A stretch of 64,000 nucleotides of DNA from positions 1 through 64,000 of the forward strand of contig NZ_CAKMLL010000030.1 in NCBI RefSeq assembly GCF_927797785.1. The letters are read 5' to 3'. This DNA comes from Candidatus Nitrotoga sp. BS (GTDB taxonomy: Bacteria; Pseudomonadota; Gammaproteobacteria; Burkholderiales; Gallionellaceae). Positions 1 through 12,842 of the stretch are shown in pieces. The translations under genes and the position numbers were made by a program. How positions within the stretch are numbered: the stretch's first letter is position 1; each line of letters starts with the position of its first letter. Below the pieces are notes generated by a model. It made no database searches, had not been told where the DNA came from, and saw only the letters and a list, made by a program, of their open reading frames with translations.

Positions 1-143
1 TCATTCGTGCCAACAGTCGATTAAGTTCCAAACAGAATGGCGCACTACACTAGATGTTTTAGTTAATCATACCTTCCACCAGAGTATTGTCTTTGCGCAA
101 TAAGCGCATGGTCAAAGCACGAATCGTCCAAGCATATATATTT

Positions 144-521
144 TTACCTCAGAGACCAGAGAATCATGGCCCACGTCAGAATGGCGTTCGTCAGTGCCAA
201 CAAAACGGCAGTGCCACCCATGTCTTTTGCTTTTTTGGCCAACGGATGAATCTCCAAAGATATTCGATCCACGGTAGCTTCAATGCTCGAGTTGATCATT
301 TCCATTATCAGCACCAGCATGATGCTAGCTACCAGCAGTACCCGTTGAGTCATATCAACTGGCATCATGATGGCCACCGGCACAAGAACGATGGTGAGAA
401 TAACTTCTTGGCGAAAAGCGGCCTCTTCTTTCCAAGCAACTAATAGTCCAGACAAAGAGCAGCCTAGGGTCTTCACTAACCGCCGTGGACCAGTAAATTT
501 GTGGGGGTTCACATTTGTCAT
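144..521 (-). CDS. dgkA: Diacylglycerol kinase DgkA
   Basis: Small integral-membrane kinase that phosphorylates diacylglycerol to phosphatidic acid, recycling lipid released during membrane-glycan synthesis. The protein is about 125 residues, close to the usual 120-125. It carries the family signature: MEMINSSIEATVDRI followed by EIHPLAKKAKDMGG, which supplies the catalytic Glu and nucleotide-binding residues. Three hydrophobic helices are visible: VILTIVLVPVAIMM, VLLVASIMLVLIM and the C-terminal AVLLALTNAILTWAMILW. I start it at the ATG at 521; an in-frame TTG at 548 would add nine residues, and neither has a convincing Shine-Dalgarno. It stands alone, with decayed DNA upstream and nothing recognisable between its stop and position 1. 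Confidence 0.9.
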   Translation of the reverse strand: MTNVNPHKFTGPRRLVKTLGCSLSGLLVAWKEEAAFRQEVILTIVLVPVAIMMPVDMTQRVLLVASIMLVLIMEMINSSIEATVDRISLEIHPLAKKAKDMGGTAVLLALTNAILTWAMILWSLR

Positions 522-683
522 GTTATGGATTTCATGATGAGGATTCAATTTCGAAGTAAAGCACTGAATGGTGGTTTAGTCTAATGCATCGTTCTTCAGA
601 CGAATCCTGACAAGTTTCATTGCTTCACGTTTATTGCAAGATGCCATCAATTTTTTGATCTGATTAAACGTTAGGTCAGACCA

Positions 684-878
684 CCATGGCACTCGGTTAA
701 GCAAAAATAATCAAAACCATCAGGGTAGAAATTGCGCTTTCCTCCAACCATTTCGGCGACACCACTTCGCCGTGGAAATAGAACACGCTTCTTGCAGGTT
801 GAGCCGGACAGCCCATCAACGGTGCGTACGTACTTACCACCATAATTTACGTGTTTTCTGTTTAACCGAGTGCCATTC
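684..878. mobile_element. MITE-like element with 11-bp target duplication
   Basis: A 195-bp segment bounded by terminal inverted repeats: TGGCACTCGGTTAA at 687-700 is matched exactly by TTAACCGAGTGCCA at 862-875. Immediately outside lies an 11-bp direct repeat, AGGTCAGACCA, at 673-683 and 879-889, which looks like a target-site duplication. No transposase is encoded. Terminal repeats plus a 10-12 bp duplication are known for IS4/IS231-type elements, so a non-autonomous derivative of such an element is a reasonable inference. The interior shows a short minus-strand open frame that I do not recognise. Confidence 0.75.
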
Positions 879-1654
879 AGGTCAGACCATATTCATTTGA
901 TTTTCTGATTATACGTCATAGCGGGCACCTCTATTCCGTTGTGGCTTGGTTCAATGCATTTCAGAGTCTAAAGTGAACAAATTGAGATCGAATTTAAGGA
1001 GTGGGTTGATCATTTCAAGGATGGTGATTATTACGAACGAATAAATAATGAAAATAATGGGTTAAGTTGTTTTATTAATTATAAATTTACAACTTTTTAG
1101 CTTCAAACTTCAATTCGATATCGTTGTATCTTATATACACTGATCTAGCGACTTGTTCCGTTACTATATTGCTGCATCGCTTGATGGAAGAGCAAACCAA
1201 GTTGCAGAACTGGTGCTAAGATATGGAAACCGAGAAAATGACGCAATTAGCCGTTGAAATGTTCTGGATAGCAACTTGCCAGGAAGCTATTACCGCGTGC
1301 TGTTCTGGGAGAGATGTGACAACGTGTTTATCTGATTCTTGATTATGCAAGCCATTTCCTGCCATGGGTAGGAAGAGGGTGGTTTAAGTTTATTTGTGAA
1401 TCAGAGAGAGCTTACTGGGTGAAATTTGAAATGGCAGTATAAAGAGTATCTCCGATTGCTACATCATGGCCTGTTTGTACCTGCCAATTCTAGATATTTG
1501 ACAGCATTCTCCCAAGCAGTACTTCACTATAAATATTTAATGGGCTTTTCCATCCATGAAATTTATGTCCAGAACATTAGGGATACAATTTGAGTAACGC
1601 AGGTATCGCAGCAGAATATATTCCATGCCTTGCTCTCATTTTTTTCTCACACGG

Positions 1655-1660
1655 TATAAT
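1655..1660 (+). promoter_or_regulatory. Candidate -10 box for ribF
   Basis: A perfect TATAAT lies 31 bases before the ribF ATG in otherwise non-coding DNA. The best -35 candidate is TTGCTC at 1630-1635 with a long 19-bp spacer, so the promoter is only moderately convincing. It would drive ribF-ileS-lspA. Confidence 0.45.
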
Positions 1661-1690
1661 CGCACTCTTTTTACTGGCGATCTAGCCTGA

Positions 1691-2617
1691 ATGTTGATCT
1701 TTCGCGGACTTTACTCAACAGGAAAAACGCCAGTTGCACTAACTATCGGCAATTTTGATGGCGTACACTTGGGTCATCAGGCGTTACTCAAGCAATTAAG
1801 GATGGCAGCTCAGCAGCTCGGGCTGCCGACTGCTGTGCTGGTTTTCGAGCCGCATCCGCGTGAATTTTTTACACCGCAGGAAGCGCCTGTGCGGCTGACC
1901 AGCATGCGTGAAAAGCTTGAATTTTTCACGACACTCGATGTGGATCGCGTATATGTATGCCGCTTCAACAGCAGTTTTGCACAGATGAGCGCAGTGAATT
2001 TTATTCATGTTTTATATGAGAGCTTGGCGGCGAAATTTGTGCTGATTGGCGATGATTTTCGTTTTGGTAACCGACGCAGCGGCGATATTGCGTTGATGGA
2101 AAAGATAGGCGGTCAGCAAGGTTTAAAAGTAGAGGTCATGCACAGGGTGTCGCACAATGACGTACGCATATCCAGCACGGCGGTGCGCGCTGCATTGAGT
2201 AAAGGTGATCTGCGCACTGCACAGCGTTATTTGGGGCGACCTTATAGTATCAGCGGGCGAGTGGTTCACGGCGACGGTTTAGGCAAGCAACTGGGGTTCC
2301 CGACCGCAAATATCCAGTTGAAGCACAATCGGCCACCACTTACCGGTATTTTTGTCGTAAGGGTACAGGGGGACGGTATGTCACCAATGCAGGGCGTAGC
2401 GAGCTTGGGTGTACGTCCTACGGTGAAAAAAAATGGCAAGCCAATACTGGAAGTGCATCTGTTCGATTTTTCGGACGAAATTTATAACAAACATTTACGC
2501 GTGGATTTCCTGCACAAACTGCGCGATGAAGTGAAGTATCTTGATTTGCAAAGTTTGACGCAGCAGATTGAGCTCGATGTAAGTAATGCAAAGCAATGGT
2601 TTATACAATATGACTGA
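1691..2617 (+). CDS. ribF: Bifunctional riboflavin kinase / FAD synthetase RibF
   Basis: Converts riboflavin to FMN and FMN to FAD in the cytoplasm. The 308-residue length is normal. The N-terminal nucleotidyltransferase domain shows [11 protein letters not shown] at residues 20-30, the HxGH-type ATP site, and ISSTAVR near residue 160. The C-terminal riboflavin kinase domain shows [11 protein letters not shown] and TGIFVVRV, then GVRPT. The stop codon overlaps the start of ileS by 8 bases, so the two are translationally coupled, the usual proteobacterial ribF-ileS arrangement. Upstream, murJ/rpsT, which often precede it, are missing and replaced by a decayed spacer. Confidence 0.97.
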   Translation: MLIFRGLYSTGKTPVALTIGNFDGVHLGHQALLKQLRMAAQQLGLPTAVLVFEPHPREFFTPQEAPVRLTSMREKLEFFTTLDVDRVYVCRFNSSFAQMSAVNFIHVLYESLAAKFVLIGDDFRFGNRRSGDIALMEKIGGQQGLKVEVMHRVSHNDVRISSTAVRAALSKGDLRTAQRYLGRPYSISGRVVHGDGLGKQLGFPTANIQLKHNRPPLTGIFVVRVQGDGMSPMQGVASLGVRPTVKKNGKPILEVHLFDFSDEIYNKHLRVDFLHKLRDEVKYLDLQSLTQQIELDVSNAKQWFIQYD

Positions 2618-5420
2618 TTATAAAAACACTCTCAATCTTCCCGACACGCCTTTCCCCATGCGCGGCAATTTGGCCCAGCGTGAACCGCAGATGCTCGCCC
2701 AATGGCAGGCACAGCAACGCTATGAAAAAATACGCGCTACTAGCTTGGGACGCCCAAAGTTCATCCTGCATGATGGCCCGCCTTACGCTAATGGTGACAT
2801 CCACATTGGCCATGCGGTAAACAAAGTGCTCAAGGATATTATAGTCAAAAGCAAGATTTTATCCGGTTTCGATGCGCCATATGTGCCCGGCTGGGATTGC
2901 CATGGTTTGCCGATTGAATTGCAGGTGGAAAAAAAACATGGCAAGGAGATACCGCCCGATCGTTTTCGTGAGCTGTGCCGCGAATATGCCACCGAGCAAA
3001 TCGAGAAACAGAAAAAGGATTTTATTCGTCTAGGCGTGCTGGGTGATTGGGATAATCCCTATCTCACCATGAACCACCAAACCGAGGCGGATATAATCCG
3101 CGCTTTGGGAAAAATATTCGAGCGAGGCCATCTTTATCAGGGGCGCAAGCCTGTGAACTGGTGCCTGGATTGTCAGTCAGCGCTGGCCGAAGCTGAAGTC
3201 GAACATGAGGACAAAACATCTTCCGCGATTGATGTGGGTTTTGAAGTAATGAGTTTCGATTTTTTGTCTAAAGCTTTTGGCGTGTCTTTGCCGAGTAATG
3301 AAAAATCTTATGCAGTCATTTGGACTACTACGCCATGGACATTGCCCGCTAATCAGGCAGTAAGCGTCCATCCTGATTTTGACTATGTGCTGGTACGAAC
3401 ACCACGCGGATTGCTGATATTGGCTGCTGATTTGAAACAAGCATGCCTGGATCGCTATGAATTGACAGGTGAAATACTCGCTACTTGCAAGGGCGTTGCA
3501 CTGAATGGGTTGCCATTACATCACCCATTCGATGAACGTGGGGTAAAAATTATTTGTGGAGACCATGTAACCCTGGAAGCGGGTACTGGCTTGGTACATA
3601 CTGCTCCGGCACATGGCTTGGACGACTATTTTGTTGGTCAAAAATACGGGCTGCCTAATGATAGCCCGGTGGGCGACGATGGCAAGTTCCTCGCAAATAC
3701 GACACTGGTCGGCGGTTTGTTCGTATGGAAAGCGAATGATGTGGTGGTCTCCACACTTCAGGCTAGCGGACATCTGATGCACCTGGAAAAAATACAACAT
3801 AGTTATCCGCACTGCTGGCGACACAAGACCCCGATTATTTTTCGTTCCACACCGCAGTGGTTTATCGGCATGGAACAATTTCACCCTACATACTCCATTC
3901 TGAAGCCGGGAGAGGGAGCAAACTTGCGTGATCTCGCCAATAATGCGGTTGAAACCACCCAGTTCTATCCGGCATGGGGCAAGGCGCGACTGAAAGCGAT
4001 GATTGCAAACCGCCCGGACTGGTGTGTGTCGCGCCAGCGAAATTGGGGCGTGCCGATGCCGTTCTTCGTCCACAATGAAACCACGCAGTTACACCCGCGC
4101 ACGCTTGAGTTGATCGAGCAGGTCGCGCAGCGCGTCGAGCAGCAAGGTATTGAAGCGTGGTTTTCGTTGGACGCCAAAGAGTTGTTGGGTGAAGAAGCAA
4201 CACAATACCGTAAACTTTCCGACACACTGGATGTGTGGTTCGATTCTGGTACCACGCATGCGTCGGTGTTGCACCGACGCAAAGATTTAGCATTCCCTGC
4301 AGATTTATATCTGGAGGGATCGGATCAACATCGCGGCTGGTTTCAGTCCTCGTTACTTACCTCTTGCGCCTTGAATGACCGTGCACCTTACAACGCGCTG
4401 CTTACCCATGGTTTCGTGGTGGATGGCCATGGGCATAAGATGAGCAAATCCAAGGGCAATGTTATCGCACCGCAGAAAATTTTTGATACGCTGGGTGCAG
4501 ACATTTTGCGCCTGTGGGCTGCGTCAACTGACTATTCCGGCGAGATGACTATTTCCGATGAGATTCTCAAGCGTGTGGTGGAAAGCTATCGCCGTATCCG
4601 AAATACATTACGTTTTTTGCTTGCGAACACTGCCGATTTTGATATCCAGCGAGACGCCTTGCCAGTGGATGAGTGGATGGAGATTGACCGTTATGCACTG
4701 GCGCTGGTAAGCCGGTTGCAGTTAGAGATTAAAGCAGATTATGAGCGCTACGAGTTTCATCTGGTCGTACAGAAATTACAGACTTTTTGTTCCGAGCAGC
4801 TGGGTGGATTCTATCTGGATATCCTCAAAGATCGTCTTTACACCACGGCGCAAAATTCGTACGCACGACGTTCTGCACAGAATGCACTGCACTATATTAG
4901 CCATAGTCTGGTGAGATTAATGGCACCGATACTCAGCTTTACCGCAGAAGAAGCGTGGGAGACTTTGAGTGGTCAGCAGGACGTGAGCGTGTTTCAGCAG
5001 GAATGGCTTTCCCTACCAGATTTGCCGAAAACAGACGATCAAAGTCTAGTTAAAAATTGGACGATAATCTGTAACTGGCGTGCCAAAATAAATAAGTATA
5101 TCGAAGAAGTGCGCGCTGCTGGGCTAATTGGTCAAGCGCTGGCCGCTGAGGTGGAAATTTACGCAGCGGATGAAAACTTCGATGTACTTGACCGTCTTGG
5201 TGATGACCTGCGTTTTGTGCTGATAACTTCGCGTGTCACCATGCATCGCGTCGCATCTGAAGCGGAAGAGCGCATTGAAGTAATGCCGAGTCAGAATATC
5301 AAGTGCGAACGTTGCTGGCATTACCGCGGCGATGTAGGCAGCGATCCTCAAAATGCTACGCTGTGTGGACGCTGCGTCAGTAATTTATTGGGTGACGGCG
5401 AGGTGCGGAAGTATGCTTAA
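2610..5420 (+). CDS. ileS: Isoleucyl-tRNA synthetase IleS
   Basis: Class I aminoacyl-tRNA synthetase charging tRNA-Ile, with an editing domain against valine. The 936-residue length is typical. The catalytic HIGH motif is at residues 65-68 and KMSKS at 610-614. The CP1 editing region contains the threonine-rich [13 protein letters not shown]-terminal zinc finger of two Cys pairs (C899/C902 and C919/C922) marks the bacterial type that keeps the Zn-binding tail. The ATG at 2610 is chosen over an upstream in-frame start at 2586 because family members begin just before a YKxTLNLPxTxFPMRGNL-like stretch, and because it gives the common short overlap with ribF. Confidence 0.98.
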   Translation: MTDYKNTLNLPDTPFPMRGNLAQREPQMLAQWQAQQRYEKIRATSLGRPKFILHDGPPYANGDIHIGHAVNKVLKDIIVKSKILSGFDAPYVPGWDCHGLPIELQVEKKHGKEIPPDRFRELCREYATEQIEKQKKDFIRLGVLGDWDNPYLTMNHQTEADIIRALGKIFERGHLYQGRKPVNWCLDCQSALAEAEVEHEDKTSSAIDVGFEVMSFDFLSKAFGVSLPSNEKSYAVIWTTTPWTLPANQAVSVHPDFDYVLVRTPRGLLILAADLKQACLDRYELTGEILATCKGVALNGLPLHHPFDERGVKIICGDHVTLEAGTGLVHTAPAHGLDDYFVGQKYGLPNDSPVGDDGKFLANTTLVGGLFVWKANDVVVSTLQASGHLMHLEKIQHSYPHCWRHKTPIIFRSTPQWFIGMEQFHPTYSILKPGEGANLRDLANNAVETTQFYPAWGKARLKAMIANRPDWCVSRQRNWGVPMPFFVHNETTQLHPRTLELIEQVAQRVEQQGIEAWFSLDAKELLGEEATQYRKLSDTLDVWFDSGTTHASVLHRRKDLAFPADLYLEGSDQHRGWFQSSLLTSCALNDRAPYNALLTHGFVVDGHGHKMSKSKGNVIAPQKIFDTLGADILRLWAASTDYSGEMTISDEILKRVVESYRRIRNTLRFLLANTADFDIQRDALPVDEWMEIDRYALALVSRLQLEIKADYERYEFHLVVQKLQTFCSEQLGGFYLDILKDRLYTTAQNSYARRSAQNALHYISHSLVRLMAPILSFTAEEAWETLSGQQDVSVFQQEWLSLPDLPKTDDQSLVKNWTIICNWRAKINKYIEEVRAAGLIGQALAAEVEIYAADENFDVLDRLGDDLRFVLITSRVTMHRVASEAEERIEVMPSQNIKCERCWHYRGDVGSDPQNATLCGRCVSNLLGDGEVRKYA

Positions 5421-5447
5421 TGCTGCTCTATCTCTGACGAGGAATGA

Positions 5448-5930
5448 ATGACGAAGCCAGTTGGGGGCGTTAGGTTGATACACTGGTTAAGCTTGGCAAC
5501 GATAATAATCATCCTCGATCAGATCACCAAGCTGTGGATAAGCCAGAGTTTTATCTATGGCGAGAGCGTGGCGGTGACAGATTTTTTTAACTTGGTGTTA
5601 GTGCACAATAGTGGTGCAGCGTTCAGTTTTCTAAGTAATGCTGGAGGCTGGCAACGTTGGTTATTCAGTCTCATTGCCGTGACTGCATCGGTATGGATAA
5701 TATGGCTGCTGCACAAACATAAGCAGGAGAAGCTGTTCTGCTTTGCTCTGACTTTGATTCTCGGGGGTGCATTGGGTAACCTGGTAGACCGCGTTGCTTA
5801 CGGCTATGTGGTGGACTTCCTGGATTTTTACTGGAACACTTATCATTTTCCAGCATTTAACGTTGCAGACTCAGCAGTTACCTGTGGCGCAGGGTTGATG
5901 CTGTGGGAAAGTTTTACAAAAAAGTCTTAG
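5448..5930 (+). CDS. lspA: Lipoprotein signal peptidase LspA
   Basis: Inner-membrane aspartyl protease that removes signal peptides from diacylglyceryl-prolipoproteins. It has 160 residues and four hydrophobic helices. The catalytic aspartates are D123 in GYVVDFLDF and D141 in FNVADSAV; the conserved NSGAAFS and GALGNLVDR motifs are present. It starts 27 bases after the ileS stop behind a GAGGA Shine-Dalgarno, continuing the ribF-ileS-lspA operon. The peptidyl-prolyl isomerase gene fkpB often found between lspA and ispH is absent here. Confidence 0.97.
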   Translation: MTKPVGGVRLIHWLSLATIIIILDQITKLWISQSFIYGESVAVTDFFNLVLVHNSGAAFSFLSNAGGWQRWLFSLIAVTASVWIIWLLHKHKQEKLFCFALTLILGGALGNLVDRVAYGYVVDFLDFYWNTYHFPAFNVADSAVTCGAGLMLWESFTKKS

Positions 5931-6094
5931 AAGACGTTTGCCTTCGTGGGAATAGCAAATCAGGGTGATGCCAAAAATCCAGAGCTCTCCAAATGCAAGT
6001 TGTGGAAAAAATTTCATAGTGCTGCAAAAAATTTTGATAGACAAGCTATACATCAGAATTGCTAGAGATATTTATTACTTATTGAAAAGATAGA

Positions 6095-7015
6095 ATGGAA
6101 CTATTACTCGCAAATCCCCGTGGTTTCTGTGCTGGTGTTGATCGCGCCATCGAAATGGTCGAACGTGCACTGGCTCTTCATGGTGCTCCAATCTATGTGC
6201 GCCACGAAGTGGTACACAACGAGTTTGTGGTTGCTAACTTGCGAAAAAAAGGCGCAGTGTTCATTGATAATTTAGCCGATGTGCCAGCGGGCAGTATCCT
6301 CATTTTCAGTGCACATGGCGTATCGCAAGCTGTGCGAAGCGAAGCGAAGGCACGCGGGTTTACGGTGTTTGATGCAACGTGCCCGCTGGTAACCAAGGTG
6401 CATAGCGAAGTTGCGCGTCTGCGCGAGCGGGGCAAGGAAATTATAATGATAGGACATGCTGGGCATCCAGAAGTGGAAGGCACAATGGGGCAGGGTGACG
6501 GTAGCATGTATCTGGTGGAGTCACCTGCAGACGCGCAGCTGTTAGTGGTGAAGGATCCAAGTAACATCGCCTTTGTCACCCAGACTACCTTGTCCATGGA
6601 TGATACCGCCTCTATCATCGAAGTGCTCAAGGCACGTTTTCCGGGCATTACCGGCCCCAGCAAAAACGACATTTGCTACGCTACGCAGAACCGACAGGAT
6701 GCAGTCAAGCATCTGACTAGCCAATGCGACGTAGTAATCGTGGTCGGTTCGCCCAGTAGCTCTAATTCAAACCGCTTGCGCGAGGTTGCACACAACATGA
6801 ATGTTCCTGCCTACCTGGTTGATAATGCAAGTGAATTGAAATATGAATGGCTGTCTGGAAAGTTGCATATCGGCATATCTGCCGGCGCTTCCGCCCCGGA
6901 AGTATTGGTGCAGGACGTGATTAGACGGTTACAAGAATTGGGTGCCGTAAATGTACGTGAATTGGATGGTATTAGCGAAAATGTTGTATTCCCAATTCCA
7001 AAAGGGCTTGCCTGA
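6095..7015 (+). CDS. ispH: 4-hydroxy-3-methylbut-2-enyl diphosphate reductase IspH
   Basis: Iron-sulfur enzyme for the last step of the MEP isoprenoid pathway, giving IPP and DMAPP. The 306-residue protein has the three cluster-ligating cysteines C12 (RGFCAGV), C96 (DATCPLV) and C194 (DICYATQ). It also has the substrate-binding [11 protein letters not shown] and SSNSNRL motifs and the terminal [10 protein letters not shown] 164-base spacer separates it from lspA, so it may have its own promoter. It converges on the minus-strand prmB-dap operon. Confidence 0.97.
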   Translation: MELLLANPRGFCAGVDRAIEMVERALALHGAPIYVRHEVVHNEFVVANLRKKGAVFIDNLADVPAGSILIFSAHGVSQAVRSEAKARGFTVFDATCPLVTKVHSEVARLRERGKEIIMIGHAGHPEVEGTMGQGDGSMYLVESPADAQLLVVKDPSNIAFVTQTTLSMDDTASIIEVLKARFPGITGPSKNDICYATQNRQDAVKHLTSQCDVVIVVGSPSSSNSNRLREVAHNMNVPAYLVDNASELKYEWLSGKLHIGISAGASAPEVLVQDVIRRLQELGAVNVRELDGISENVVFPIPKGLA

Positions 7016-7087
7016 AGGTACCTTTAACAATCCAGTTTTGCGAACAGCCGCTTTGCAAAATTAGATTTGTAGACGCGCCCTGTAATG

Positions 7088-9508
<2,421 letters not shown>

Positions 9509-9582
9509 CTTATTGAATTAATTAATATTTTATATTTGTCAGTGTGGCGATGCCGGAGTTGCCTGCAATTTAGCGTGGTGAA

Positions 9583-10638
9583 CTAAGAGTAATAGATCAA
9601 GGATGATAAATTACTGGCCGAGTCAGCGTTGCGCAAAGCATCTTCTTTGCTGATATCACCATCTTTGTACAGCTTGAATAATGCCTGTTCAAAGGTCTGT
9701 GAACCGGACGATATACTTTGATCGATAGCATCGCAAATTTTATCGATCTCATCATTTTTAATTAGCTCTGAGACAAGCGTAGTATTGAGTAAAATTTCCA
9801 CAGCGGGCACCAACGTGCCATGTACGTTGGGTACCAAACGTTGAGAAATTACTGCCCGTAAGCTCATTGCCATGTCAGCGAGTACAGCTCGACGAGTATC
9901 ATGTGGAAAGAGATTTACGATGCGGTTCAGTGCATGGTAGCTATTATTGGCGTGCAGCGTGGACAGGCATAAATGGCCGCTCTGGGCAAAAACCAGCGCA
10001 TGTTTGAAAGTTTCGCGATCGCGAATTTCACCTATCATTAGCACATCAGGCGCCTCGCGCATAGCGCTTTCCAGGGCATTGCCATAGGAAAGCGTGTCGG
10101 TACCGATTTCACGTTGATTAACAATGGATTTATTATGTTTAAACAGGTACTCGACGGGGTCTTCAATGGTCAGGATATGGCCGGAGGTAATACTATTGCG
10201 ATGCTCAATCATTGAAGCCATAGTGGTGGATTTGCCCGATCCAGTCGCACCCGCAACCAATATCAGGCCACGCTTTTCCATAATGAGCTGATTTAATACT
10301 GGTGGCAGATTCAGTTCCTCAATGTCGAGAATGTTGAACCGTATATAACGAATGACAATGGAAATGCTGCCTCGCTGGCGGAAAATATTGATCCGATAAT
10401 TTCCAGTATCCAAGGCACGATAGGAAAAATTCATTTCCATGCTGGACTCGAAAGTTGCGATTTGCTCCGGTGTCATTATTTCATAGGCGATGCGCTCAAT
10501 AGTTTCGCTATCAAGAGTCTCTGTATTCACTGGCATGACCACGCCATTAATTTTGATGTTGATAGGTGCACCCGCAGAGAAGAAAAGATCAGAGGCATGT
10601 TTGTCGGCAGCCAACTGTAAAAAAGGTGTAATGATCAT
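9583..10638 (-). CDS. pilU: Type IV pilus retraction ATPase PilU
   Basis: Cytoplasmic hexameric ATPase that assists PilT in retracting type IV pili for twitching motility. From the ATG at 10638 (Shine-Dalgarno AGGAAAG) the protein has 351 residues, right for PilT/PilU. Walker A is GATGSGKST at 130-138, followed by the Asp box (TIEDPVEYL), Walker B (VLMIGEIRDRET) and His box (STLHANNS). I favour PilU over PilT because the AIRAGA retraction motif of PilT is not seen, and because the divergent C-terminal tail is acidic and polar. A longer frame to 10716 runs into dapD and is rejected. No other pilus gene lies in the window; residence inside the dap operon suggests shared transcription. Confidence 0.9.
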   Translation of the reverse strand: MIITPFLQLAADKHASDLFFSAGAPINIKINGVVMPVNTETLDSETIERIAYEIMTPEQIATFESSMEMNFSYRALDTGNYRINIFRQRGSISIVIRYIRFNILDIEELNLPPVLNQLIMEKRGLILVAGATGSGKSTTMASMIEHRNSITSGHILTIEDPVEYLFKHNKSIVNQREIGTDTLSYGNALESAMREAPDVLMIGEIRDRETFKHALVFAQSGHLCLSTLHANNSYHALNRIVNLFPHDTRRAVLADMAMSLRAVISQRLVPNVHGTLVPAVEILLNTTLVSELIKNDEIDKICDAIDQSISSGSQTFEQALFKLYKDGDISKEDALRNADSASNLSSLIYYS

Positions 10639-10663
10639 AATCTTTCCTGGGGTGAATCTGGCT

Positions 10664-11485
10664 TTAAATCCCGCGTAGCAGCTCGTTAATACCGACTTTT
10701 GCCCGGGTCTTGGCATCCACCTTCTTTACGATCACGGCGCAATACAGGCTGTAGCTGCCATCCTTGGAGGGCAGGTTGCCGGAAACTACCACCGAGCCAG
10801 CCGGTACCCGGCCATAAGTTACTTCGCCAGTTTCACGATCAAAAATTTTGGTGCTTTGCCCGATGTATACACCCATCGAAATTACCGCACCTTCTTCCAC
10901 AATGACGCCTTCGACAATTTCCGAGCGCGCACCGATGAAGCAGTTGTCTTCGATAATAGTCGGATTGGCCTGCACCGGTTCCAGAACACCGCCGATCCCG
11001 ACTCCACCACTCAAGTGCACGTTCTTGCCGATCTGCGCACAAGAACCGACCGTCGCCCAGGTATCCACCATAGTGCCTTCATCCACATAAGCGCCAATGT
11101 TGACGTAAGAAGGCATCAGTACCACATTTTTGGCTATGAATGAGCCTCTGCGTGCTGAAGCTGGCGGCACTACGCGGAAGCCGCCGTCTCGAAAATCACG
11201 CGAGTTGTAGTCGGCAAACTTGGACGGCACCTTGTCATAATAATTGGTAAAACCGCCCTTGATGAAAGCATTGTCTTCAATGCGGAAAGACAACAATACT
11301 GCCTTTTTCAGCCATTGATGAGTCACCCACTGACCATCTATTTTTTCCGCCACTCTTAAAGTACCATGGTCGAGATGGCCTATAACGGTGTCCACCGCAT
11401 CTTTCAATTTGGCATCAACGTTGCGTGGAGTAATTTCGGCACGGCGTTCAAAGGCGGGTTCGATAATCTGTTGCAGTTGTTCCAT
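10664..11485 (-). CDS. dapD: Tetrahydrodipicolinate N-succinyltransferase DapD
   Basis: Trimeric succinyl-CoA-dependent acyltransferase of the diaminopimelate pathway. The 273-residue protein shows the left-handed beta-helix hexapeptide pattern in the middle ([20 protein letters not shown], then [16 protein letters not shown]). It ends with [19 protein letters not shown], typical of the family. The start is the ATG at 11485 with AGGAAA upstream; the longer in-frame version would overlap dapC. Seven bases separate it from dapC and 25 from pilU, so co-transcription is very likely. Confidence 0.97.
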   Translation of the reverse strand: MEQLQQIIEPAFERRAEITPRNVDAKLKDAVDTVIGHLDHGTLRVAEKIDGQWVTHQWLKKAVLLSFRIEDNAFIKGGFTNYYDKVPSKFADYNSRDFRDGGFRVVPPASARRGSFIAKNVVLMPSYVNIGAYVDEGTMVDTWATVGSCAQIGKNVHLSGGVGIGGVLEPVQANPTIIEDNCFIGARSEIVEGVIVEEGAVISMGVYIGQSTKIFDRETGEVTYGRVPAGSVVVSGNLPSKDGSYSLYCAVIVKKVDAKTRAKVGINELLRGI

Positions 11486-11492
11486 GATTTTC

Positions 11493-12683
11493 CTAGTCAA
11501 GTTTGCGGGTAAATTCGGCGATGCGATGCGCGGCTTCCAAAGTTTCGCTTAGCTCTGCCACCAAGGCGATACGAATAAAATTTTCGCCTGGATTGATGCC
11601 ATGTGCGTCACGTGCCAGAAAACTGCCGGGCAGCACGGTGACATTATAGTCTCGATGCAGGTATTGCGAGAAGCGGGTGTCAGCTACAGGCACCCGCAGC
11701 CATAGGTAAAAACTGGCATCCGGCAGCACCACCGGCAGCACAGGTTTCAGGATGGATATCACCTGAGAAAACTTTTCCGTATACAGGCGGCGGTTTTCGG
11801 CGACATGTTCTTCATCCTGCCAGGCGATGGCGCTGGCCGCTTGTACTGCCGGGTTCATGGCGCAGCCGTGGTAAGTGCGATACAGCGTAAATTTCTCTAT
11901 TATTTTTGCATCGCCTGCCACAAAACCAGAGCGCATACCGGGCACGTTAGAGCGCTTGGACAGACTGAAAAAAGATACCAGATTGCGGTAGTCGCTGCGC
12001 CCCAATTGGTGTGCTGCTTGCAACGCACCGAGCGGCGGCGTATCAAAATAGATTTCAGAGTAGCATTCGTCGGCAGCGATGATAAAACCGTAACGATCGG
12101 CCAGTTCAAATAATGTCTTCCATTCTGCAAGTTTCATTACTCGACCGGTCGGGTTGCCGGGTGAACATACATAAATTAGCTGCGTGCGTTGCCAAACATC
12201 CTGCGGTATTTGATCAAAATTCAACGCATAGTTATCTTCCGGCAAAGTGTTGAGGAAATAGGGCGTAGCACCTGCCAGCAAAGTGGCGCCTTCATATATT
12301 TGATAAAACGGATTAGGGCAAACCACGGTGGGGTTGTCGCACGTACGGTCAATCACCGCTTGGGCGAAAGCGAATAGTGCTTCACGACTGCCATTTACCG
12401 GCAGGACTTGTGATTTTGCATCCAGTGCTGGGAGGTTGTAGCGTTGCGTAAGCCAGTTGGCAATGCTGACACGCAGCGCGTCGCTACCTGCGGTTGTGGG
12501 ATAATTTGAAAGTCCCGCCAGATTGGCACTTAATGCATCACAAATGAATCGCGGAGTGGCATGTTTGGGCTCCCCGATATGCAGCTTGATAGCCTGACAG
12601 GCCGGGTTGGGGACAACTGAGCGAAATAAATTGGCGAGCTTTTCGAATGGATACGGGCTTAGGCGATTAAGTTCAGGGTTCAT
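11493..12683 (-). CDS. dapC: N-succinyldiaminopimelate aminotransferase DapC
   Basis: Fold-type I PLP aminotransferase converting N-succinyl-2-amino-6-ketopimelate to the diamine. The 396-residue protein has the PLP lysine K243 in [15 protein letters not shown], the SPGNPTG motif near 174-180, and [10 protein letters not shown] for cofactor ring binding. Its place as first gene before dapD identifies it as DapC rather than another class I aminotransferase. It heads the operon and is divergent from the secreted-protein gene at 12843, with about 160 bases between them for both promoters. Confidence 0.93.
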   Translation of the reverse strand: MNPELNRLSPYPFEKLANLFRSVVPNPACQAIKLHIGEPKHATPRFICDALSANLAGLSNYPTTAGSDALRVSIANWLTQRYNLPALDAKSQVLPVNGSREALFAFAQAVIDRTCDNPTVVCPNPFYQIYEGATLLAGATPYFLNTLPEDNYALNFDQIPQDVWQRTQLIYVCSPGNPTGRVMKLAEWKTLFELADRYGFIIAADECYSEIYFDTPPLGALQAAHQLGRSDYRNLVSFFSLSKRSNVPGMRSGFVAGDAKIIEKFTLYRTYHGCAMNPAVQAASAIAWQDEEHVAENRRLYTEKFSQVISILKPVLPVVLPDASFYLWLRVPVADTRFSQYLHRDYNVTVLPGSFLARDAHGINPGENFIRIALVAELSETLEAAHRIAEFTRKLD

Positions 12684-12842
12684 TTTGTTATCTCTTCAAG
12701 TCCGCAATTGCTGAAAATTGATCGAAGATTTTAACAGATTTATCGTAAATGGACCCCAGACTAGCCGGATGCATGGAGCAAGGCGGTAGCTATTTTTAGT
12801 GTGATAAATAATTTGTAGAATGATATTAGGAGCCTGACGATC

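Larger units (their letters stand above)
549..1690. other. Long gene-poor spacer with decayed sequence
   Basis: About 1.1 kb without an intact gene between dgkA and ribF. It contains the MITE-like element at 684-878 and then AT-rich sequence with many stops. The only sizeable open stretch I found by eye is on the plus strand at 1423-1593, about 56 codons ending in TGA. It reads as a plausible protein C-terminus (for example LRLLHHGLFVPANSRYL) but has no start region in frame and I cannot assign a family. The last 40 bases hold the ribF promoter candidate. The spacer looks like the remains of one or more deleted genes. Confidence 0.55.

Noticed and set aside
3516..4293. Several long minus-strand frames inside ileS
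   Set aside because: They are shadows of a highly conserved coding sequence and show no protein-family features.
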